A stretch of 64,000 nt of DNA from Calidifontibacter indicus (GTDB lineage: Bacteria > Actinomycetota > Actinomycetes > Actinomycetales > Dermatophilaceae): positions 2,480,001-2,544,000 of the forward strand of contig NZ_QTUA01000001.1 in NCBI RefSeq assembly GCF_003386865.1, read 5' to 3'. Positions 36,543-47,671 of the stretch are shown here, piece after piece. Each line of letters begins with the position of its first letter. The first letter of the stretch is position 1. The notes below the pieces were generated by a model, which searched no databases, was not told where the DNA came from, and saw only the letters and a program-made list of their open reading frames with translations. The position numbers and the translations under genes are program-made.

Positions 36543-37547
36543 TCAGCCGGCGAGTTCGACGACCTCGTCGATCCACCGCTGCGGGTGCTGCGCCCATTCA
36601 CGCTTCTGCGCATCGGTGGCATGCGCCAACGCCCGCTGCCAGCCGAGGATGCGACCCACGCGGGCCAGCAACAGCGCGTCGGGCAACAGCGCCGACAGCG
36701 CCGTGCTCGAGCCGAGCTCGAACCAACAGGTGAGGTAGGCGCGCACCAGACGGGCGTCCCGCTCCGGGTCTTCGGGCAACCCGAATCCGGCGCTCGGGCT
36801 GCGCAGCGGGATGAGCAGCGAGCAGAGCGGGTGGCCGACGTAGGCGTCGCCCCAGTCGAAGATGCGGGCGTCGTGCGCGCCCGCGGTCGATCCGTCGCCG
36901 AAGACATTGCCGAGATGCAGGTCGTCGTGCTGGATCGTGGTCGGGAAGCCGGCCGCGAGCAGGCGATCGGCGGCGTCGGCCAGCGCGGTGGTGGCCCGCG
37001 GTCCGAAGCCCTGTGCATCCCACTCGCGCACCAGGTCGTACGGCTCCAACCTCGGAACACCGTTGTCGCACAACCGATCCGCGACCTTTACCGCCGCCTT
37101 CTGCAACCGGGCGTAGCGGCGCAGCACCGCAGAGGTCAGCGGGGTGACCGTCTCGGCGTCGGCGCCGTCGCGCAGCACCGGACCCTGGTCGGGTGACAGC
37201 AGCCACCCCCGTTCGGCGTCCGAGGCCCAGAGCGGCTGGAGCAGGTCGGGTGCGACGTCACCGATCGCCGAGTAGATCGGCACCTCGGGGGTCATCGACG
37301 GTGCGGCGGCCTTGAACCACACGCGTCCGTGGTCGGTGTCGACCACGAGTTGGGTCGACCACGGACGCACCCGCGGCTGCAGCGGCGACGTGGGCACCCG
37401 GGTGATGCCACGGCGCTCGAGACTCTCGTCGATCCACGCCGTGGCTTCACGCAGCCACTCCCGGCTGGTCCACACCTGCGTGGCGGGTCGATCGCCCCAC
37501 TGGTCGGTGCTGCGGACGGACTCCTGGCTTTGTTCGGCGGAGGTCAT
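36543..37547 (-). CDS. Aminoglycoside phosphotransferase-fold (APH) family protein
   Basis: A 334-residue kinase-like protein. The nucleotide-binding lobe includes RVWFKAAAPSMTPEVPIYSA. The catalytic loop is IQHDDLHLGNVFGDG with its Asp, and the metal-binding Asp is in ARIFDWGDAYVGHPLCSLL, in APH order. Chromosomal members phosphorylate varied small molecules, and no antibiotic-resistance role can be inferred. The stop lies close to the frameshifted gene start on the same strand, and the gene begins 3 nt after dxs ends, so the three probably share a transcript. Confidence 0.8.
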   Translation of the reverse strand: MTSAEQSQESVRSTDQWGDRPATQVWTSREWLREATAWIDESLERRGITRVPTSPLQPRVRPWSTQLVVDTDHGRVWFKAAAPSMTPEVPIYSAIGDVAPDLLQPLWASDAERGWLLSPDQGPVLRDGADAETVTPLTSAVLRRYARLQKAAVKVADRLCDNGVPRLEPYDLVREWDAQGFGPRATTALADAADRLLAAGFPTTIQHDDLHLGNVFGDGSTAGAHDARIFDWGDAYVGHPLCSLLIPLRSPSAGFGLPEDPERDARLVRAYLTCWFELGSSTALSALLPDALLLARVGRILGWQRALAHATDAQKREWAQHPQRWIDEVVELAG

Positions 37548-37550
37548 CCG

Positions 37551-39431
37551 TCAGCGGGGCGCGAGCCGGCCGAGCAGGTCGGTGGTGATGACGTCGGGGG
37601 TCAGACCGATCGACTCCAGCACCTGACCGCGGGAGGCGTGGTCGAGGAACTGGCCCGGGATGCCGTAGGTGTGCACCGGCACCATCGCCCCGGCGGAACG
37701 CAGGGCGTGGCTCACCGCGACACCGACACCGTGGGTGACGAGGTTGTCCTCGATCACGACGACGTGGCCGGCGGCACGCGCCTTCGCCACCACGCCGTCC
37801 GACACCGGCAGCACCCAGCGCGGGTCGATCACGGTGACCGAATGTCCTTGGGCCTCAAGCTTTTCGGCAACCGCGATGCCGGCCGGACACATCGAGCCCA
37901 CCGCGACGACGAGCACCTCCGGCTCGTGGTCTGCGTCGCCCGACTCGTACAGCACGTCGTAGCCGTCGTCGCTGCGCAGGGCGGCGATCGGCTCGGCGAC
38001 GTCGCCCTTGGGGAACCGGATGACGGTCGGTGCGTCGTCGACGTCGACGGCCTCACGCAGCTGTGCCTTCACCTGCTCACCGTCGCGCGGTGCGGCCAGG
38101 CGCAGCCCGGGCACGATCGAGCAGATCGCCATGTCCCACATTCCGTTGTGCGACGGGCCGTCCGATCCGGTGACCCCGGCGCGGTCGAGCACGAAGGTGA
38201 CGCCCTGCTTGTGCAGCGCGCAGTCCATCAGCACCTGGTCGAAGGCGCGGTTGAGGAAGGTGGCGTAGATCGCGACGACCGGGTGGAGACCCGCGTAGGA
38301 CAGACCGGCGGCCATGGTGGCGGCGTGCTGCTCGGCGATGCCGACGTCGAAGACCCGCTCGGGGTACTTCTCGGCGAACTGGTCGAGACCGACCGGGATA
38401 AGCATCGCCGCGGTGATCGCGACGATGTCGTCACGCTCGGCGCCGAGACGCACCATCTCGTCGCTGAACTCGTCGGTCCAGATGCGACCCGACACCTCGA
38501 ACGGCAACCCGGTCTCGGGGTTGAACTTGCCGATGCCGTGCCACTGGTCGCCCTCGTGCTCGGCGGCCGGGGCATAGCCGCGACCCTTCTGGGTGATGAC
38601 GTGCACCAGCACCGGGCCGCCGTACGCCTTCGCCTTGGCGAGGGCATGCTCGACGGCTTGCTCGTCGTGCCCGTCGACCGGGCCGACGTACTTGATGCCG
38701 AGGTCCTCGAACATGCCTCGCTGCGGGGACAGGACGTCCTTGAGTCCCTTCTTCATGCCGTGCAACGACTGGTACATCGCGTTGCCGACCACCGGGGTGC
38801 GCTGCAGACGGTCCTTGCCCCAGTCGAGCACCTGCTCGTACTGACGGGTGGTGCGCAGCGTGGCGAGGTGCTCGGCGAACCCACCGATCGTCGGCGCGTA
38901 CGACCGCTCGTTGTCGTTGATCACGATGACCAGCGGGAGGTCCTTGTCGACGGCGATGTTGTTCAGGGCCTCCCAGGCCATGCCGCCGGTGAGCGCTCCG
39001 TCGCCGATCACCGCGACGGTGTGCCGGTTCTCGCCCTTCACCCGACGACCCTTGGCGATGCCGTGCGCCCACGACAAGGACGTGCTCGCGTGGGAGTTCT
39101 CGACGACGTCGTGCTCGGACTCGACCCGGCTGGGGTAACCGGAGATGCCGCCCTGCTTCTTCAACTTGCTGAAGTCGTGGCGTCCGGTGAGGAGTTTGTG
39201 AACGTACGACTGGTGTCCGGTGTCGAACACGATCGCGTCGTTCGGTGAGTCGAACACCCGGTGCAACGCGATCGTCAGTTCGACGACGCCGAGGTTGGGC
39301 CCGAGGTGCCCGCCGGTCTTGGACACCGAATCGACGAGGAAATCACGGATCTCCTGAGCGAGGTCGTCGATGCTTTCGGGCGGGACGTTCTTGACGTCCG
39401 ACGGGCCGTTGATACCGAAGAGCAGTCCCAC
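37551..39431 (-). CDS. dxs: 1-deoxy-D-xylulose-5-phosphate synthase
   Basis: A 626-residue TPP enzyme making DXP from pyruvate and glyceraldehyde 3-phosphate for the MEP isoprenoid pathway. [19 protein letters not shown] at the start, [12 protein letters not shown], the TPP motif [35 protein letters not shown] with the catalytic Glu, and [15 protein letters not shown] follow in order. The GTG at 39431 aligns with usual Dxs N-termini. GGAAGGA lies 12 nt upstream, abutting an ATG at 39443 that would add four residues. It is divergent from the acyl-CoA ligase gene. Confidence 0.95.
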   Translation of the reverse strand: MGLLFGINGPSDVKNVPPESIDDLAQEIRDFLVDSVSKTGGHLGPNLGVVELTIALHRVFDSPNDAIVFDTGHQSYVHKLLTGRHDFSKLKKQGGISGYPSRVESEHDVVENSHASTSLSWAHGIAKGRRVKGENRHTVAVIGDGALTGGMAWEALNNIAVDKDLPLVIVINDNERSYAPTIGGFAEHLATLRTTRQYEQVLDWGKDRLQRTPVVGNAMYQSLHGMKKGLKDVLSPQRGMFEDLGIKYVGPVDGHDEQAVEHALAKAKAYGGPVLVHVITQKGRGYAPAAEHEGDQWHGIGKFNPETGLPFEVSGRIWTDEFSDEMVRLGAERDDIVAITAAMLIPVGLDQFAEKYPERVFDVGIAEQHAATMAAGLSYAGLHPVVAIYATFLNRAFDQVLMDCALHKQGVTFVLDRAGVTGSDGPSHNGMWDMAICSIVPGLRLAAPRDGEQVKAQLREAVDVDDAPTVIRFPKGDVAEPIAALRSDDGYDVLYESGDADHEPEVLVVAVGSMCPAGIAVAEKLEAQGHSVTVIDPRWVLPVSDGVVAKARAAGHVVVIEDNLVTHGVGVAVSHALRSAGAMVPVHTYGIPGQFLDHASRGQVLESIGLTPDVITTDLLGRLAPR

Positions 39432-39479
39432 GGGTGCGCACATTCCTTCCACAGGGGTCAATCGAGTTTAGGCGATCGT

Positions 39480-39508
39480 CGGCCGCCCAGAGCAATGCCG
39501 GGCGGCCG
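39480..39508. other. Stem-loop in the dxs/acyl-CoA ligase divergent promoter region
   Basis: CGGCCGCCC (39480-39488) and GGGCGGCCG (39500-39508) form a perfect 9-bp stem with an 11-nt loop, 49 bp upstream of dxs and 108 bp upstream of the ligase gene. Being upstream of both genes it is not a terminator; it may be a leader structure or chance in GC-rich DNA. Confidence 0.35.
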
Positions 39509-39616
39509 GGCGGTCGCTCGCGGTTTGCCGGTCCGGCGAATTCCTGGCCAGTCGCTGTCGAAACCACCATGATGTGAACCGGAAAGCACAGCCCCGACGG
39601 CGAATGGAGATCGACC

Positions 39617-41146
<1,530 letters not shown>

Positions 41147-41166
41147 GGCCGCGCGGGGCGGACTGC

Positions 41167-41198
41167 GCCGTGGCCGGCACTGTGATCCAGGCCACGGC
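41167..41198 (+). terminator. Terminator after acyl-CoA ligase gene
   Basis: GCCGTGGCC (41167-41175) pairs perfectly with GGCCACGGC (41190-41198) over a 14-nt loop, 20 nt after the ligase stop codon. Confidence 0.55.
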
Positions 41199-41237
41199 CG
41201 CTTCGGGACGTTGGTCCCGGGTTCGCCCCACCAACTG

Positions 41238-41271
41238 ACTACTAGCGTCCGTAGTGGGTCGGATCCGACCC
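41238..41271. promoter_or_regulatory. Palindromic elements in flavohaemoglobin leader
   Basis: A perfect 16-bp palindrome, GGGTCGGA plus TCCGACCC (41256-41271), lies 27 bp before the TTG start. Just upstream ACTAC (41238-41242) and GTAGT (41251-41255) form another inverted repeat with an 8-bp spacer. They are good candidates for a repressor site controlling the nitric-oxide response gene; I cannot name the regulator. Confidence 0.5.
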
Positions 41272-41298
41272 GTTCCCCTCAGTCGAAGGAGCCGGACG

Positions 41299-42522
41299 TT
41301 GCTTCAGCCGGACAATGCAGAGATCGTCAAGGCCACGGCACCGGTCGTGATCGAGCACATCACCGAGATCACGAAGGTGTTCTACCCGAAGATGTTCGCG
41401 AACAACCCGGAGTTGCTGAACGTCTTCAACCAGGCGAATCAGGCGATCGGCGAGCAGCCGGTCGCGCTCGCTTCGAGCATCGTGGCCTACGCGCATCACC
41501 TGCTCGGCGATGCCGACTTCGACTTCGATGCCGTCATCGATCGGATCGCCAACAAGCACGTCGCCCTCGCCATCGCACCGGCCGACTACACGGTCGTGGG
41601 TCGCAACCTGCTCGAGGCGATCGGCGACGTGCTCGGCGACGCCGTCACGCCCGAGGTGGCTTGCGCGTGGGGTGAGGTCTACTGGCTCTTCGCGGTCGAT
41701 CTGATCAGCGCGGAGGCAAGGATCTACCAGCAGATCGAGCGGACCCCGGACACCATGCTGACCGACCACGAGATCGTCGCGATCGAGGATGCTGGCACGG
41801 ACGCCCGCACCTTCCGGCTCGCACCTGTCGACGGGTCCGAGCCGCCCGCCCACATTCCCGGACACTACGTGTCGGTGGTCGTCCAGTTGCGCGACGACTA
41901 CCGCCAGCCCCGTCAGTACACGATCAGCAGCGCGCCCGGCACGAGCACCATCGACATCACCGTCCGTCGGGTGACCGGCGCGGACGGCGCGCCGGACGGC
42001 GCGGTCTCGACCTACCTGTTCGACCGGTCGGTCGGCGACGTCGTGAAGGTGAGTGTTCCGGTCGGTGACATCCGGGTGTCCCACGGCGACCGGCCGCTGG
42101 TGATGTTCAGCGCCGGCATCGGCGTCACCCCAATGGCGGCGATCCTGTCGGCCGCCCGTGCCCAGAACTCCGACCGCCGGCTGCTGCACGTGCACGCCGA
42201 CGCCGACGTCGCTCATCACCCGCTGCGCGAGCAGGTTGCGGCCGACATCGCCGCCCTGCCGAACGCGTCCGGCTCGGTGGTCTACGAACTGAACGAGGAC
42301 GGCACCCAGGGCGGGCTGGTCGACGTCGCGGCTCTCGACCTGCCGCAGGACGCGCTGTACTACCTGTGCGGCTCGGTGCCGTTCATGCAGTATGTGCGCT
42401 CGGAGCTGATCGGCCGCGGGGTGGACGCCGGTGACATCTCCTACGAGATTTTCGGCCCCGACCTGTGGCTCGGCGGTTCGGCGTCGAGCCAGGCGTCCGA
42501 GGAGGAACTCGCCCGCGTCTGA
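41299..42522 (+). CDS. hmp: Flavohaemoglobin, nitric oxide dioxygenase
   Basis: A 407-residue three-domain protein. The globin domain has FYPKMFANNPELLNVFNQAN with the distal Tyr and NKHVALAIAPADYTVVG with the proximal His. The FAD domain has PGHYVSVVV and RQYTISSAPGTSTI. The NAD domain has FSAGIGVTPMAAIL, YYLCGSVPFMQYV and YEIFGPD. It oxidises NO to nitrate with O2 and NADH. The start is TTG at 41299, fixed by GAAGGAG 7 nt upstream and by alignment to family N-termini; earlier starts lack a ribosome site. Palindromes lie in its leader. Confidence 0.95.
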   Translation: MLQPDNAEIVKATAPVVIEHITEITKVFYPKMFANNPELLNVFNQANQAIGEQPVALASSIVAYAHHLLGDADFDFDAVIDRIANKHVALAIAPADYTVVGRNLLEAIGDVLGDAVTPEVACAWGEVYWLFAVDLISAEARIYQQIERTPDTMLTDHEIVAIEDAGTDARTFRLAPVDGSEPPAHIPGHYVSVVVQLRDDYRQPRQYTISSAPGTSTIDITVRRVTGADGAPDGAVSTYLFDRSVGDVVKVSVPVGDIRVSHGDRPLVMFSAGIGVTPMAAILSAARAQNSDRRLLHVHADADVAHHPLREQVAADIAALPNASGSVVYELNEDGTQGGLVDVAALDLPQDALYYLCGSVPFMQYVRSELIGRGVDAGDISYEIFGPDLWLGGSASSQASEEELARV

Positions 42523-42543
42523 ACTCCCGTGCAGACAGACGAA

Positions 42544-42570
42544 CAGCCCCGGTCGCGGTGACCGGGGCTG
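42544..42570. terminator. Bidirectional terminator between hmp and ABC binding-protein gene
   Basis: CAGCCCCGGTC (42544-42554) and GACCGGGGCTG (42560-42570) form a perfect 11-bp stem with a GCGGT loop, between the convergent gene ends at 42522 and 42592. Confidence 0.8.
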
Positions 42571-42591
42571 CCCGTCCGAATCAGGCAGCTG

Positions 42592-43875
42592 CTACTTCTG
42601 GAACGGCGCCTTGTACTCCTGGGCCTCCTTGGCGACGTACTTCTGCGCGTCCGCCGCGATGCCACCCGGCACCTTGGCCGGCGTGTAGAGGAACACCTCG
42701 CGCGTCGCCGGGCTACCCGGGTGGGTGAAGTCCTGGTTCGGAGTCAGCCCCTGGGTGTCGACGGTCGTCTTGCGGATCGCGTTGAGGATGCCCTGGCGAG
42801 TGAGGTCGCCGTCGGAGCAGGCCTGCTTGAGCACCGCACCCCAGACCATGGCCTGTGCGTAGCCCAACTGCGGACCGTAGGTCGGCACCGCGCCGGCGTT
42901 CTTCGCCGACCACGCGGTAGCGATCTCCTTCGCCTTGGGGTTCGCGGAGTTGAACGGCACGCTGACCCCGCTGGTGAAGAAGTTGCCGCTGGTAAGCAAT
43001 GCCGCCGCGGGCGTCTCGAGCAACTGCGGCGTGTAGGTCGGACCGCTGCCGTAGACCGTCACGTTCAGGCCCTGTGCCCGGGCGGCACCCAGAGCGGACG
43101 CGAGCTGCGCCGGACCCGTGGTCACGACGATCGCCTTCACCCCGGCACCCTTCAGCTGGGTGACCGAGGGGGTCAGGTCGGTCGTCGTCGCACTGATGCC
43201 GGCCTCCACGACCGTCATGTTGTGCTTGCTCGCGTACGCCTTCGAACCCAACACGGCGTTCTCGCCGTACTCGGTCTTGAAGTAGATGTGGCCGATCTTG
43301 TCGCCCGGCTTGATCTTGCCCTTCGACTGCATGTACGACAGACCGTTGATGACCTCGACGTCGTACGTGGTGCCTACCATCAGGACGTTCGGCACGTCGA
43401 GGTTCTTCGACGACCACGACAGCGGCACCGCCGCGATCTTGTCGGTGACCAGCGGCTTCTTCAGCGCGGCCATCGCGGGCGAACCGATCAGCTGGACGAA
43501 CCCGAGGTCCTTCGACTTCGCCTGGTTGTACAGCGTGACCGCCTTCTCCGCGCTGTACCCCGTGTCGGAGACGTTGATCTTGATCTGGCGGCCGCAGATG
43601 CCGCCGGACTTGTTGACCTCGTCGGCCCACATCTGGTTGCCCTGCGTCACCGCGGTGCCGAGCACCTTGAAGGTGCCGGTCTGGTCGGTCAGCGCGCCGA
43701 GGCTGATCTCCTTGTCGGTCACGCCGACGTCGGTCTTGACGCCACCGCCGCCACCGCCGCTGCTGGAGTTGTTGCTACCGGTACCGTCCTGCGCCTTGGT
43801 GCTGCACCCTGCGACGAGACTCACGGCTGCAAGTCCTGCGACCGCCGCTGCGGTCGCCCTCTTCGACGAGATCAT
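42592..43875 (-). CDS. Branched-chain amino-acid-type ABC transporter substrate-binding lipoprotein
   Basis: A 427-residue exported lipoprotein: the lipobox SLVAGCST gives a lipidated Cys at about residue 24, followed by an Asn/Ser/Gly linker. The periplasmic-binding fold follows (GVTDKEISLGALTDQTGTFK, NVSDTGYSAEKAVTLYNQ, GAGVKAIVVTTGPAQLASAL). It presents branched-chain amino acids, amides or urea to the LivHM permease encoded just upstream. GGAA/AAAGGAAAG precedes the ATG at 43875. It is the last gene of the livF-G-H-M operon, after a 68-nt gap. Confidence 0.9.
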   Translation of the reverse strand: MISSKRATAAAVAGLAAVSLVAGCSTKAQDGTGSNNSSSGGGGGGVKTDVGVTDKEISLGALTDQTGTFKVLGTAVTQGNQMWADEVNKSGGICGRQIKINVSDTGYSAEKAVTLYNQAKSKDLGFVQLIGSPAMAALKKPLVTDKIAAVPLSWSSKNLDVPNVLMVGTTYDVEVINGLSYMQSKGKIKPGDKIGHIYFKTEYGENAVLGSKAYASKHNMTVVEAGISATTTDLTPSVTQLKGAGVKAIVVTTGPAQLASALGAARAQGLNVTVYGSGPTYTPQLLETPAAALLTSGNFFTSGVSVPFNSANPKAKEIATAWSAKNAGAVPTYGPQLGYAQAMVWGAVLKQACSDGDLTRQGILNAIRKTTVDTQGLTPNQDFTHPGSPATREVFLYTPAKVPGGIAADAQKYVAKEAQEYKAPFQK

Positions 43876-43943
43876 GCGACTTTCCTTCTTCCTGGGGTGG
43901 TGAATCGTGGATGTGACAGATGCACCGACGGTGCGGGGGGCGG

Positions 43944-45113
43944 TCACCGGCGAACCAGCGACCGAAGGCGTGCACCGAGACCGGCGAAGCCGCGCGGTTC
44001 GAACAGCACGATCAGCACGATCAACGCGCCGAAGAGCAGGTTGGTGATGACGATCGGAGTGAACGCGGTGCCGGTCGCATCGACCGTCTGGCTCGACCCG
44101 GTGATCAGCGGCAGGGCCAGCGGCAGACCGAACACCAGGGCCGACCCGACGAGTGCGCCGCCGAGCGAGCCGAGGCCGCCGATCACACACATCGCCAGCA
44201 GCGCGATCGTGGTGTACGTGCTGTAGCTGCCGAACTCGACCGCCTCGTCCGGCTTCATCAGACCCGAGTACCACCAGACGACCATCACACCGGCCAGTCC
44301 GCCGTAGGCCGACGAGATCGCGAAGGCCTTCGCCTTCTGGCCCGGCACCGACACTCCCATCACGGTGGCGACCGCTTCGTTGTCCCGCACCGCACGCCAA
44401 CCACGTCCGATGCGCCCCTTCATCGCGCCACGCCCGATGGCGTACGCGATGACCGTGATCAGTGCGAACAACCAGAACTGTCGTTCCGAGGCTCCGATCG
44501 GCACGTTCAGCACCATGAGCGACGGCTTCGTCTCGGCGAAGTCGAACCCGGGGATCCTGAACGCCGGCGCATAGCGACCACTGGAGGCACTGCCCGCGAA
44601 CTGCGGCAGCTCGTGCGACAGGTAGTAGCCGAGGAACACCAGCGACAGCGAGGCCACACCGAGGTAGATGCCGCGCAACCGTCCGGAGATCGGCGCGAAC
44701 GCCGCCCCGACGAGGCCGGTGATGATGATCGTGCCGATCAGCGCGACGAGCGGCGGCAGGCCGAAGCCGACGTACTCCGCGTCGCTCTCGGCCGCGAGGA
44801 CGGTGTAGGTGACACCGCCCAGCAGCAGGAAGAACGACTGCCCCAGGGAGAACTGCCCCGCCTGGCCGATGAGCATCGTCAGCCCCATCGCCGCGACCCC
44901 GCCGGCCATCACCCAGCACAGCACGGACAGCCACTCGGTCGGCACGTAGACCGGCAGGAGGAACAGCACGACCAGCAGCACGGCCCATCCCAGCAGCGGC
45001 AGGATCCGGGCGGGCAGTGGCCGCCGCGCCGACGGTGCCGGCTGCGCCTGCGACGCGGGATCGTGCGGCGACTGCGGCGACTGCGGCGACGTTTCGATGT
45101 CGGTGTCAGACAC
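43944..45113 (-). CDS. livM: Branched-chain amino-acid ABC transporter permease (LivM type)
   Basis: A 389-residue membrane protein with a Ser/Pro/Gln-rich cytoplasmic N-terminus of about 35 residues, then about nine helices. GGVAAMGLTMLIGQAGQFSL is the LivM signature; GRGWRAVRDNEAVATVMGVS is the EAA-like coupling loop that contacts the ATPase. GTG start overlapping the livH end by 8 bases. It forms the channel with LivH. Confidence 0.9.
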   Translation of the reverse strand: MSDTDIETSPQSPQSPHDPASQAQPAPSARRPLPARILPLLGWAVLLVVLFLLPVYVPTEWLSVLCWVMAGGVAAMGLTMLIGQAGQFSLGQSFFLLLGGVTYTVLAAESDAEYVGFGLPPLVALIGTIIITGLVGAAFAPISGRLRGIYLGVASLSLVFLGYYLSHELPQFAGSASSGRYAPAFRIPGFDFAETKPSLMVLNVPIGASERQFWLFALITVIAYAIGRGAMKGRIGRGWRAVRDNEAVATVMGVSVPGQKAKAFAISSAYGGLAGVMVVWWYSGLMKPDEAVEFGSYSTYTTIALLAMCVIGGLGSLGGALVGSALVFGLPLALPLITGSSQTVDATGTAFTPIVITNLLFGALIVLIVLFEPRGFAGLGARLRSLVRR

Positions 45114-45987
45114 GGACCTGGTCCACCCTTCCGAACAAACCTGAGGGACGAACCACGAGCACGACCAGCATCACCAGGTAGACGGCGACCACTCCGAACT
45201 CGTAGTTCACGTACTGGGCGCCGAGGGCGCTGGTCAGACCGACGATGAGGCCTCCGACGACCGAACCCTCGGTGGAGGTCAGTCCGCCGATGATCGCCGC
45301 CGGGAAGGCCGCGAAGGCGACCGTGTGCGACGACAGCAGACCCGAGCCACCGCCGATGTCATTGGTCGCCAGGAAGAACACCGCGATCCCGGCGAGCAGA
45401 CCGCCCACCACCCAGGCGCTCGCGGTGACCCGGGAGCTGCGGATGCCCATGAGCGCGGCGGCCTCGCGGTTCTCCGACTGTGCGCGCATCTGCAGGCCCC
45501 ACGAGGTCTTGCGGAACGCGACGAAGAAGGCGATGAAGAGCGCGAGCGCGGTGGCCAGTGCGACCAGGTAGGTGCGGGACACGGTCAGCGATCCGAGCGT
45601 GACCGACTTCGTGTCGTAGGGGTCGCCGAGGAACGGGGCCGCAGCGGTGCCGAGTCGGCGCACGACGTCGGCGAGGATGATCGTGTCGATGCCGATCGTC
45701 ATGATCGCGAGGCTGTCGTGTGAAGCGTGCTTGGCCCGGGAGACGAGCAGTCGCTCGATCAGGAGCGCGAGCAGGGCTGCCGCGAGCACCCCGACGACGA
45801 CAGCGCCGAACCAGCCGAGCGTGTCCTTCACCTGGAAGGCCAGGTAGCCGCCAAACAGTGCCAGCGACCCGTGGGCGAAGTTCACCACCTCGGTGGCCTT
45901 GTAGATGATCACGAAGCCGAGCGCCAGCAGTCCGAAGACAGCGCCCGTCCCGAGCCCGTTGATCAGCACTTGCAGGAAGGTGCTCAT
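45106..45987 (-). CDS. livH: Branched-chain amino-acid ABC transporter permease (LivH type)
   Basis: A 293-residue membrane protein with about eight helices. It begins LINGLGTGAVFGLLALGFVI and NFAHGSLALFGGYLAFQ, both LivH hallmarks. The coupling loop is WGLQMRAQSENREAAALMGI, and the last helices include FPAAIIGGLTSTEGSVVGGLIVG. Its ATG overlaps the livG stop (ATGA). It pairs with LivM. Confidence 0.92.
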   Translation of the reverse strand: MSTFLQVLINGLGTGAVFGLLALGFVIIYKATEVVNFAHGSLALFGGYLAFQVKDTLGWFGAVVVGVLAAALLALLIERLLVSRAKHASHDSLAIMTIGIDTIILADVVRRLGTAAAPFLGDPYDTKSVTLGSLTVSRTYLVALATALALFIAFFVAFRKTSWGLQMRAQSENREAAALMGIRSSRVTASAWVVGGLLAGIAVFFLATNDIGGGSGLLSSHTVAFAAFPAAIIGGLTSTEGSVVGGLIVGLTSALGAQYVNYEFGVVAVYLVMLVVLVVRPSGLFGRVDQVRV

Positions 45988-46826
45988 GCGCTCTCTTTTC
46001 CTGAGTCGGAACGGGATTCGTTCGCGGTTGCCGCATCGGCGTCTGCCGCCGTGCCGAGGTAGGCGCGAACCACCTCTGGGTCGCGCTGCACCACGGAAGG
46101 GATGTCGTCGGCGATCAGGCGGCCGAAGTCGAGAACCGTGACCCGGTCGGCGATGCCCATCACGAGCGACATGTCGTGCTCGACCAGCAGGATCGAGATG
46201 CCGAGGTCGTCGCGCAGGTCGTGGATCAGGGCGGCCATCAGCGCCGTCTCACTGCTGTTCATGCCGGCGGCCGGCTCGTCCAGCATCAGGACGGTCGGCT
46301 CGACGCAGAGGGCACGGGCCAGGTCGACGCGTTTCTGCTCGCCGTACGAGAGCGCACCCGCCGGGGTGTGCAACCGGTGCGCGAGGCCCATGTAGTCGCA
46401 GATCTCGGCGGCGCGCTCCTGGTGGCGGCGCTCCTGCTGCATCGTCCAGGGCGCCCGCAGCCCGTACGCCATGAACTCACCCTTGGTGAGGCTGTACCGG
46501 CCGAGCATCACGTTGTCGAGCACGCTCGAGGTGTCGATCAGCGCGAGGTTCTGGAACGCTCGCCCGATGCCCTGTCGTGCCACCTTGTGCGGGGGCATGC
46601 CGGTGAGCACGGTGTCGCCGAGGCGCACCTGCCCCGAAGCCGCCTTGTAGATGCCGGTGATCGCGTTGAAGCACGACGACTTCCCAGCACCGTTCGGACC
46701 GATGAGTGCGTGGATGGTGCGCGGCTCGACGGTGAACGACACGCCGTCGAGTGCGACGATGCCGCCGAACCGGACGGTGACGTCCTCGACCTGCAGCGGC
46801 TGGACGTTGCGTTCGTCGGAGCTCAT
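45984..46826 (-). CDS. livG: Branched-chain amino-acid ABC transporter ATPase (LivG type)
   Basis: A 280-residue ATPase: Walker A GPNGAGKSS, Q-loop region GRAFQNLALI, signature LSYGEQKRVDLARAL, Walker B VLMLDEPAAGM and switch His in LLVEHDMSLV. The insertion around GEFMAYGLRAPWTMQQERR and the AGMNSSE after Walker B are typical of LivG. The ATG at 46826 overlaps the livF stop (ATGA); a start at 46835 is possible. It energises LivHM with LivF. Confidence 0.93.
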   Translation of the reverse strand: MSSDERNVQPLQVEDVTVRFGGIVALDGVSFTVEPRTIHALIGPNGAGKSSCFNAITGIYKAASGQVRLGDTVLTGMPPHKVARQGIGRAFQNLALIDTSSVLDNVMLGRYSLTKGEFMAYGLRAPWTMQQERRHQERAAEICDYMGLAHRLHTPAGALSYGEQKRVDLARALCVEPTVLMLDEPAAGMNSSETALMAALIHDLRDDLGISILLVEHDMSLVMGIADRVTVLDFGRLIADDIPSVVQRDPEVVRAYLGTAADADAATANESRSDSGKESA

Positions 46827-47647
46827 GCCGTCCACACTCCCAACGACTTGCGACGGCGCTCGACGCGCTCCTGCGCCTCGCCCTGCTGCTGGTCGGCGTG
46901 CTCCTCGGACTCGGCGTGGCCGCCGAGGTAGAGCCGTTGGATGTCCTCGCTGCGCTTGAGCTCGTCGGCGTCGCCGCGCAGCTTGAGCTCGCCGACCTCG
47001 AGCACGACGGCGGTGTGGGCCACGGTGAGCGCCATCATCGCGTTCTGCTCGACGAGCAGGACGGTGGTGCCGCGCTGGTTGATCTCGCTGACGACCTTGC
47101 CGATGCGCTCGATGATCTGTGGCGCGAGTCCGAGCGACGGCTCGTCGAGCAGGAGCACCTTCGGCTCCCCCATCATCGCCCGGCCGATCGCCAGCATCTG
47201 CTGCTCGCCGCCGGAGAGCAGACCGGCAGGCTGCGAGAGCCGCTCGGCGAGCTTGGGGAACAGATCGAGCACGGCATCGCGGGCCGCCGCGCGGCGCGAT
47301 GCCTCGGTGGCCAGACCGCCGGCGCGCAGGTTCTCATCGACGCTCATCCGTCCGAAGACCTGGCGGTTCTCGGGCACCTGGCCGAGGCGGCGACGGACGA
47401 TCGACGCGGGGTCCATCCGGTCGATCCGGGTGCCGTCGAGGTGGATGGTGCCGGAGGTGATCTCGCCGCGGTGCAGCGACAGCGTGCCGGAGATCGCGCG
47501 CAGCAGCGTCGACTTCCCGGCGCCGTTGCTGCCGAGAACTGCGACGACCGTCTGCTCGGGAACCTCGAAGGAGACACCATGGAGGGCCTTGACCGAACGT
47601 CCGTACCGCACGGACAAGTCGGAGATGGAGAGCAACGTGATGACCAT
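46823..47647 (-). CDS. livF: Branched-chain amino-acid ABC transporter ATPase (LivF type)
   Basis: About 274 residues: ISDLSVRYGRSVKALHGVSF at the start, Walker A GSNGAGKST, GQVPENRQVFGRMSVDENL, signature LSGGEQQMLAIGRAM, Walker B VLLLDEPSLGLAP and LLVEQNAMMAL with Gln in place of the switch His's neighbour, as in LivF. The tail is longer than usual and rich in Glu/Arg. ATG at 47647 is chosen; earlier starts at 47686 and 47704 would overlap the CRP-like site, and no start has a clear ribosome site. First gene of the liv operon. Confidence 0.9.
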   Translation of the reverse strand: MVITLLSISDLSVRYGRSVKALHGVSFEVPEQTVVAVLGSNGAGKSTLLRAISGTLSLHRGEITSGTIHLDGTRIDRMDPASIVRRRLGQVPENRQVFGRMSVDENLRAGGLATEASRRAAARDAVLDLFPKLAERLSQPAGLLSGGEQQMLAIGRAMMGEPKVLLLDEPSLGLAPQIIERIGKVVSEINQRGTTVLLVEQNAMMALTVAHTAVVLEVGELKLRGDADELKRSEDIQRLYLGGHAESEEHADQQQGEAQERVERRRKSLGVWTA

Positions 47648-47671
47648 TCTGTGGAGGGGAGGAGGGCCGGA

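Noticed and set aside
42592-44988. Apparent fusion of the binding protein to an upstream segment
   Set aside because: The upstream part is livM read out of frame; the lipoprotein signal at 43875 marks the true start.
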